From NCBI GenBank assembly GCA_905215965.1, contig CAJMSD010000023.1, positions 1-9,505 on the forward strand: 9,505 nucleotides of DNA. Direction: 5' to 3'. The notes under the pieces are model-generated. The model saw nothing but the letters and a program-made list of their open reading frames with translations, was not told the origin of the DNA and made no database searches. Every line of letters begins with the position of its first letter. The first letter of the stretch is position 1. The position numbers and the translations under genes are program-made. Source of the DNA: an uncultured bacterium (lineage in GTDB: Bacteria > Bacillota > Clostridia > Oscillospirales > Ruminococcaceae). Positions 5,857 to 9,505 of the stretch are shown piece by piece.

Positions 5857-6816
5857 ATGGACATACAGACAGCAAAACAAATCAAGCTGGAAGAGTATCT
5901 TCACAGCTTTGGATATAGCCCGGTGAAGCGGCAGGGCATCAATCTCTGGTACAAATCGCCGTTCAGGGAGGAAAATGAAGCATCGTTCAAGGTGAACACC
6001 GAGCGGAACCAATGGTATGATTTTGCGCTCGGCAAGGGCGGCAACATCATCGCGCTGGCTTCGCACCTCTATGCAACAGACAGTGTGCCGTACCTTTTGA
6101 AACGCATAGAGGAACAGGCACCGCACGTGCGCCCCGTTTCTTTCTCTTTTCGCAAGCAGTCATTTACAGAGCCAAGTTTCCAACAGTTGGAAATCGTGCC
6201 GCTTTCTTCTCCTGCCTTGCTCGCTTACATGCAGGGAAGGGGGATAAATCCGGCACTGGCGAAAAGAGAATGTAAGGAAGCGCGGTTTACGCACAACGAC
6301 AAGCAGTACTTCGCCATTGCGTTTCCCAACATGTCGGGCGGCTATGAAATCCGCAACCGATATTTCAAGGGCTGTATCGCACCGAAGGAAATATCCCACA
6401 TCAGACAGTCGGGAGAACCAAAGAACACCTGTTTCGTTTTCGAGGGATTTATGGACTACCTTTCCTTTCTTACCCTGCGGCTCGAAAACTGTCCGCAATA
6501 CCCCGATTTCGACAGGCAGGATTACATGGTGCTGAACTCCGTAACCAATGTTTCCAAGGCACTCTATCCGTTGGGAAGCTATGAGCGCATCCACTGTTTT
6601 TTTGACAATGACCGTGCAGGAATGGAAGCTTTGCAGCAAATCCGAAAGGAATACGACAGCACCCGGCATATACGGGACGCTTCACAAATCTACTGCGGAT
6701 GTAAAGACCTGAACGAGTATTTGCAGAAGCGCATAGCTGATGGAAAAGAGCAAATGCAATTCGTCAAAAAGAAGAATGATGCGTTATCCAAGAAACCGAA
6801 AGGCTTCCGGTTATAG
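5857..6816 (+). CDS. prm: TOPRIM primase without zinc-finger cysteines
   Basis: This 319-residue protein resembles the DnaG-type primase carried by NBU elements (PrmN1 in NBU1). The N-terminus keeps the shape of a CHC2 zinc-binding domain, SPFREENEASFKVN (34-47) and WYDFALGKGGNIIAL (53-67), but the positions that should hold cysteines and histidine are S, N, W, Y or L. The TOPRIM domain has Glu196 (VFEGFMDYLS) and the Asp pair Asp250 and Asp252 (CFFDNDRAG), so the metal-binding site looks complete. It would prime DNA synthesis on single-stranded element DNA after excision or transfer. It lies 41 nt after a hairpin and directly downstream of the paired inverted repeats. No Bacteroides -7 box is seen in the gap, so read-through from the ATPase operon or an unseen promoter is possible. 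The symbol follows the NBU1 name and is given by position and family. Confidence 0.85.
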   Translation: MDIQTAKQIKLEEYLHSFGYSPVKRQGINLWYKSPFREENEASFKVNTERNQWYDFALGKGGNIIALASHLYATDSVPYLLKRIEEQAPHVRPVSFSFRKQSFTEPSFQQLEIVPLSSPALLAYMQGRGINPALAKRECKEARFTHNDKQYFAIAFPNMSGGYEIRNRYFKGCIAPKEISHIRQSGEPKNTCFVFEGFMDYLSFLTLRLENCPQYPDFDRQDYMVLNSVTNVSKALYPLGSYERIHCFFDNDRAGMEALQQIRKEYDSTRHIRDASQIYCGCKDLNEYLQKRIADGKEQMQFVKKKNDALSKKPKGFRL

Positions 6817-6995
6817 CCCACTATAACTACGCGCTTCGCTTGCGTAGTTGTGGGCTCTCCCGAGGGGCTTAGGACGCTGCCCTAAGAACCCGGCAAGGGC
6901 TTTCAGCCCTATGCAACCCGACCAAAGAGTGACCCTCTCTTTGGAAACTCCGCTCATGGGTTGCACCCCTAAGAACCCCTTGCGGTTATGAGCGG
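6815..6995. other. Probable origin of transfer (oriT)
   Basis: The noncoding stretch before the relaxase gene is packed with inverted repeats. A long hairpin pairs AGCCCAC/GTGGGCT (6815-6821, 6850-6856) and AACTACGC/GCGTAGTT (6825-6832, 6842-6849) around a bulge TAT. Next come CTTAGG/CCTAAG (6868-6873, 6881-6886) and AGGGCT/AGCCCT (6896-6910). Then a nested pair, TGCAACCC/GGGTTGCA (6912-6919, 6958-6965) and CCAAAGAG/CTCTTTGG (6922-6929, 6937-6944), competes with CCGCTCAT/ATGAGCGG (6950-6957, 6988-6995). A perfect 12-bp direct repeat CCCTAAGAACCC lies at 6880-6891 and 6967-6978. Position just upstream of a MOBV relaxase fits oriT, as in NBU1. The nick site cannot be placed. The first hairpin overlaps the primase stop and might also weaken read-through. 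Confidence 0.72.
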
Positions 6996-7043
6996 AAAGC
7001 AGCAAACATAATTAGTCAAAAACCGAATTAAAAAAATGAAAAA

Positions 7044-8444
7044 ATGGCAACAAAGTCAAGCATACATATCAAACCTTGCAATGTGGCATCAAGCGAGGCT
7101 CATAACCGGAGGACTGCCGAATATATGCGCAACATCGGCAAGTCCAAAATCTACATCGTGCCCGAACTTACGGCTGATAATGAACAATGGATAAATCCGG
7201 ATTTCGGCTGTCCCGAATTGCAGGCGCACTATGAGAACATCAAACGCATGGTCAAGGAAAAGACAGGCCGTGCCATGCAGGAAAAGGAGCGTGAGCGCAA
7301 AGGGAAGAACGGCAAGATTATCAAAGTGGCAGGATGTTCACCCATCCGTGAGGGGGTATTGCTTATTAGACCGGACACCACTTTGGCAGATGTGCGTAGG
7401 TTTGGCGAAGAGTGCCAAAAACGATGGGGCATTACACCGCTCCAAATCTTCCTGCACAAGGACGAAGGACATTGGCTGAACGGTCAGCCTGCACCGGAGG
7501 ATAGGGAGAGTTTCCAAGTAGGCGAAAGGTGGTTCAAACCGAATTACCATGCCCATATCGTATTCGACTGGATGAACCACGATACAGGCAAGAGCCGCAA
7601 ACTCAATGACGAGGATATGACCGAAATGCAGAGTTTGGCATCCGACATCCTGCTGATGGAACGTGGACAGTCAAAGGCCGTAACAGGCAAAGAACATCTG
7701 GAGAGGAACGATTTTATCATTGAGAAGCAGAAAGCCGAACTGCAACGCATGGATGCTGCAAAACGGCACAAAGAAGAACAGATAAATCTTGCCGAACAGG
7801 AACTCCGTCAGGTGAAATCGGAGATACGCACGGACAAGCTCAAAGGCGCAGCCACCGATGCCGCTACGGTCATAGTAAGCGGAGTGGGTTCTCTTTTCGG
7901 TAGCGGAAAAATGAAGAAACTGGAACAATCCAATGCAGAACTGCATCAGGAAATTGCCAAACGGGACACGGGAATTGATGACTTGAAAGCCCAAATGCGG
8001 CACATGCAGGAACAGCACGGCAGGCAGATACGCAACCTGCAAGGAATACACAAGCAGGAGCTTGAAGCCAAAGACAAGGAAATATCACGGCTGAATGCTA
8101 TTCTTGAAAAGGCGTTCAAATGGTTCCCGATGCTCAAAGAAATGTTGAGAATGGAAAAGCTATGCACTGCCATCGGCTTCACCAAAGAAATGATAGAGAG
8201 CCTTCTGACGAAGAAAGAGGCTATCAGGTGCAATGGCAGGATTTATTCCGAAGAGCACAGACGGAAGTTTGACATCAGGAATGATATTTTCAAAGTGGAA
8301 AAGAATCCGACCAATGACAGTAAACTGGTACTGACCATAAACAGGCAACCGATTGGCGAATGGTTCAAAGAACAATGGGAGAAACTTCGGCAAGGTTTAC
8401 GAAAAACAGAAGAGCCAAGAAAAAGTAGAGGATTCAAGTTATGA
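7044..8444 (+). CDS. mob: MOBV-family relaxase (mobilization protein)
   Basis: This 466-residue protein is a Mob/Pre (MOBV) relaxase that should nick oriT, stay covalently attached to the cut strand and lead it into a helper mating apparatus. The relaxase domain spans about 1-215. The metal-binding histidines are in the HKDEGHW motif (138-144) and NYHAHIVFDW (167-176), which fits the MOBV HxDE...HxH signature; the N-terminal region has conserved blocks such as SIHIKPCN and HNRRTAEYM. Residues about 220-265 and 290-355 are strongly charged coiled coil, separated by a small Gly/Ala-rich apolar segment (268-288). The C-terminus (360-466) is helical and basic. It reads away from the oriT-like region, and ATG 7044 fits the start of homology. 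It corresponds to MobN1/MobN2 by position. No Bacteroides promoter was found directly before it. Confidence 0.92.
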   Translation: MATKSSIHIKPCNVASSEAHNRRTAEYMRNIGKSKIYIVPELTADNEQWINPDFGCPELQAHYENIKRMVKEKTGRAMQEKERERKGKNGKIIKVAGCSPIREGVLLIRPDTTLADVRRFGEECQKRWGITPLQIFLHKDEGHWLNGQPAPEDRESFQVGERWFKPNYHAHIVFDWMNHDTGKSRKLNDEDMTEMQSLASDILLMERGQSKAVTGKEHLERNDFIIEKQKAELQRMDAAKRHKEEQINLAEQELRQVKSEIRTDKLKGAATDAATVIVSGVGSLFGSGKMKKLEQSNAELHQEIAKRDTGIDDLKAQMRHMQEQHGRQIRNLQGIHKQELEAKDKEISRLNAILEKAFKWFPMLKEMLRMEKLCTAIGFTKEMIESLLTKKEAIRCNGRIYSEEHRRKFDIRNDIFKVEKNPTNDSKLVLTINRQPIGEWFKEQWEKLRQGLRKTEEPRKSRGFKL

Positions 8445-8459
8445 TGTAACGAGGGCTGA

Positions 8460-8490
8460 AAAAGCTGGGGGAATTGATCCTCCAGCTTTT
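8460..8490. terminator. Bidirectional terminator between mob and lnu
   Basis: AAAAGCTGGGGG (8460-8471) pairs with CCTCCAGCTTTT (8479-8490) with one internal mismatch. A runs on one side and T runs on the other allow termination in both directions. It separates the convergent relaxase and lincosamide resistance genes, 15 nt and 2 nt from their stop codons. Confidence 0.88.
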
Positions 8491-8492
8491 AA

Positions 8493-8987
8493 TTATGATT
8501 TTGAAATAGCATCTAGAATAGATAAGTCATGAATATCCTTATCCCGAAATTCATATCCCGAATGGAATATCTTTTGCCCTTTCAATGAAATACATGGAAT
8601 AACCCTGCCATCCAAAGTAGTTTCACCAAAATAGTCCGACTGAAATTCATACCAACCACCTTGCAAATCCGCTTGTCTGGATGTACCATCCTCATTCAAT
8701 ATAAACGGGTGTATGTCTATATACCCTAATTCGACGCTGTATAATTCCATCCTCGCAGGAAGCCAGTCCGTTTCTATGACGAAACCATTTTCCTGAAGAA
8801 AGGCAATCAATTTGTCGGTATAACGGCTGTCAAAATCAATATCCACATCTCTATGGATTCTGGTTTGCCCTCCATGCAGGGCATCTACGCCCCATCCTCC
8901 ATCGAGCCAATACTTCACGCCTGTACTTTCCAATAAATCCAATATTTGGAATAAGTCTGAAATCGTAATGTGTTCTTTTTTTGCCAT
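8493..8987 (-). CDS. lnu(AN2): Lincosamide nucleotidyltransferase, Lnu(A)/Lnu(AN2)-like
   Basis: This 164-residue enzyme should transfer a nucleotide from ATP to lincomycin or clindamycin, inactivating the drug in the cytoplasm. It aligns by eye along its length with the LnuA/LinA type: YWLDGGWGVDAL (26-37) with the GGWGVD nucleotide-binding motif, HRDVDIDFD (45-53) with the metal-binding aspartates, DIHPFILNEDG (91-101), and the end motif FHSGYEFRDKDIHDL (141-155). Length is normal for the family and all key residues are present, so it should be active. It reads leftward, 28 nt after the end of a Mef-type remnant, an arrangement known from NBU2, whose gene is called linAN2. No Bacteroides promoter is evident in the 28-nt gap; transcription may start inside the mef remnant. 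The allele name is by recollection and unverified. Confidence 0.9.
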   Translation of the reverse strand: MAKKEHITISDLFQILDLLESTGVKYWLDGGWGVDALHGGQTRIHRDVDIDFDSRYTDKLIAFLQENGFVIETDWLPARMELYSVELGYIDIHPFILNEDGTSRQADLQGGWYEFQSDYFGETTLDGRVIPCISLKGQKIFHSGYEFRDKDIHDLSILDAISKS

Positions 8988-9015
8988 AATAAACGATGTC
9001 TTTGTGATAAATATG

Positions 9016-9366
9016 TTATTGCAGAGATTTTATCGAAGAGATGAAACACGCGGCTACTCCGACCGCTCCAATGAGCGTCCCACAGATTACAAACAAGGTT
9101 GCAATACTCATGTTTTCAGCCAAATATCCCGATACCAATATCCCCAACAAGGAAGAGAGCGTGCTCAGACTAAATATCAAAGAAAACGTGCGCCCGAGAA
9201 TTTCCGAAGCGATATTCTGCTGGAAAACAGCAATGAACAAGGCGTGATAAATGGCATAAGCAATACCCCCGGCAAACATCAGGCACATAAATCCTATGAA
9301 CGCATCGACTGGTAAAAAACTTTTATACTCTCCCTTTATTATCATAAATAATACGAAAACACCCAA
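9016..9366 (-). pseudogene. mef(En2): C-terminal remnant of Mef-type macrolide efflux pump
   Basis: About 110 residues match the last quarter of a roughly 400-residue MFS macrolide exporter of the Mef family. Membrane-type segments include AFIGFMCLMFAGGIAYAIYH, LSSLLGILVSGYLA and LFVICGTLIGAVGVAACFI, joined by the MFS-like motif EILGRTFSLIFS. The stop codon is at 9016-9018. No ATG start with a preceding protein body exists: the frame stays open only to a stop at 9397-9399, and upstream codons come from the right-hand arm-type sites. At least 280 N-terminal residues are missing, so efflux activity is not expected. The break lies at the element end, suggesting that deletion or a recombination event joined the attachment region to the middle of mef. 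The name mef(En2) is inferred from its pairing with lnu as in NBU2. Confidence 0.82.
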
Positions 9367-9396
9367 CTTTACATTCTTGGGTGTAAAATCGGGTGT
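9359..9396. promoter_or_regulatory. Right integrase arm-type sites
   Basis: ACACCCAA (9359-9366, inverted), TTGGGTGT (9377-9384) and TCGGGTGT (9389-9396) repeat the motif and the 12-bp phasing of the left-end sites. They lie 34 bp inside the right core repeat. Their presence at both ends and nowhere else noticed in the element supports integrase binding. Confidence 0.66.
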
Positions 9397-9406
9397 TTAA
9401 TTTGTA

Positions 9407-9427
9407 AAACATTGATTTCCAATGTTT
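9407..9427 (-). terminator. Element-borne hairpin after tRNA-Asp
   Basis: AAACATTG (9407-9414) pairs perfectly with CAATGTTT (9420-9427) around a 5-nt loop. On the minus strand it begins 4 nt after the last matured tRNA base and is followed by TACAAATT. It could act as a weak terminator or processing signal for the tRNA, replacing the original terminator now at 85-117. The stem is AT-rich and has no long T run. Confidence 0.5.
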
Positions 9428-9430
9428 ATT

Positions 9431-9447
9431 GCGGTGCGTAGGGGACT
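9431..9447. repeat. Right attachment core repeat within tRNA-Asp
   Basis: GCGGTGCGTAGGGGACT is the second copy of the 17-bp core and forms the 3' end of the tRNA gene. It differs from the left copy only at base 9441. Because the G here keeps the T-stem paired (AGGGG with CCCCT), the tRNA remains functional after insertion. Confidence 0.82.
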
Positions 9448-9505
9448 CGAACCCCTGACCCCGTGCGTGACAGGCACGTATTCTAACCAGCTGAACTAAC
9501 GCACC
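9432..9505 (-). tRNA. tRNA-Asp(GTC)
   Basis: The minus strand folds into a complete cloverleaf: acceptor GGTGCGT/ACGCACC, D arm GTTCAGCTGGTTAGAAT, anticodon stem CGTGC/GCACG around loop CTGTCAC with anticodon GTC, variable GGGTC, T arm AGGGGTTCGAGTCCCCT, and discriminator G at 9432, the Asp identity base. The gene is 74 nt. CCA is not encoded after the discriminator (GCAAT follows), although the displaced copy at the left junction does read G-CCA. The 5' end is the window edge, so its promoter is not visible. It is the integration target and stays intact. Confidence 0.96.

Larger units (their letters stand above)
176..9447. mobile_element. NBU-like integrative mobilizable element in tRNA-Asp
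   Basis: The block between two near-identical 17-bp repeats holds a tyrosine recombinase, an HTH protein, a RepA-like ATPase, a TOPRIM primase, a hairpin-rich probable oriT and a MOBV relaxase, in the order typical of NBU1/NBU2-type mobilizable units of Bacteroides. It has no type IV secretion genes, so transfer must depend on a helper conjugative element. Cargo is a nuclease-like/coiled-coil gene pair near the integrase and lincosamide resistance near the right end. The right repeat is embedded in the 3' end of a tRNA-Asp gene. From what is known of the family, NBU1 uses a tRNA-Leu and NBU2 a tRNA-Ser target, so this is a relative with another site preference. The lnu plus mef remnant resembles the cargo described for NBU2. 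The exact recombination points lie inside the repeats and are inferred. Confidence 0.88.

Noticed and set aside
6815..6856. Classical terminator of the primase gene
   Set aside because: The stem is strong but no T run follows, and it is better explained as part of the oriT structure.
8968..9315. Plus-strand frame opposite the mef remnant
   Set aside because: Low-complexity hydrophilic translation opposite a clear membrane-protein fragment; no ribosome site or promoter.

Overview
The window holds an almost complete integrative and mobilizable element of the NBU (non-replicating Bacteroides unit) type, about 9.25 kb long, inserted at the 3' end of a tRNA-Asp gene. The host is very probably a Bacteroidales bacterium (Bacteroides, Phocaeicola or Parabacteroides). 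Evidence for this is three TAnnTTTG promoter boxes at the expected places, an NBU-style gene set, a Lnu(AN2)-like resistance gene, and a Mef-type remnant. The tRNA-Asp (9432-9505, minus strand) ends exactly at the window edge. A 17-bp repeat with one mismatch (176-192 and 9431-9447) marks the two junctions. Bases 1-175 look like the chromosome that used to follow the tRNA, and they include its likely terminator (85-117).

Layout, left to right: left attachment region with TTGGGTGT integrase arm-type sites that overlap the integrase promoter; tyrosine recombinase (349-1635); an accessory two-gene cassette with its own promoter and strong terminator, encoding a YhcG/DUF1016 PD-(D/E)XK nuclease-like protein (1705-3000) and an unrecognised coiled-coil protein (3008-4027); a small HTH protein of DUF3853/excisionase type (4249-4557) followed by a RepA-like RecA-fold ATPase (4572-5648); a 160-bp intergenic block of paired inverted repeats (5659-5815); a TOPRIM primase without zinc-finger cysteines (5857-6816); a hairpin-rich probable oriT (6815-6995); a MOBV relaxase (7044-8444). 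A bidirectional terminator separates this rightward series from two leftward genes: an intact lincosamide nucleotidyltransferase (8493-8987) and the C-terminal remnant of a Mef-type macrolide efflux pump (9016-9366), which runs out in the right-hand arm-type sites.

Working together: the integrase and arm/core sites move the element in and out of tRNA-Asp. The HTH protein may control excision. Relaxase plus oriT allow transfer with the help of a resident conjugative element. ATPase, repeat block and primase look like a small replication module, possibly used after excision or transfer. The nuclease cassette and lnu gene are cargo. The most noteworthy points are the tRNA-Asp target with loss of a probable encoded CCA tail, the six phased arm sites, the paired inverted repeats between helicase and primase, and the uncharacterised nuclease/coiled-coil pair. 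All identifications rest on reading motifs and recalled family resemblance; no database search was run.
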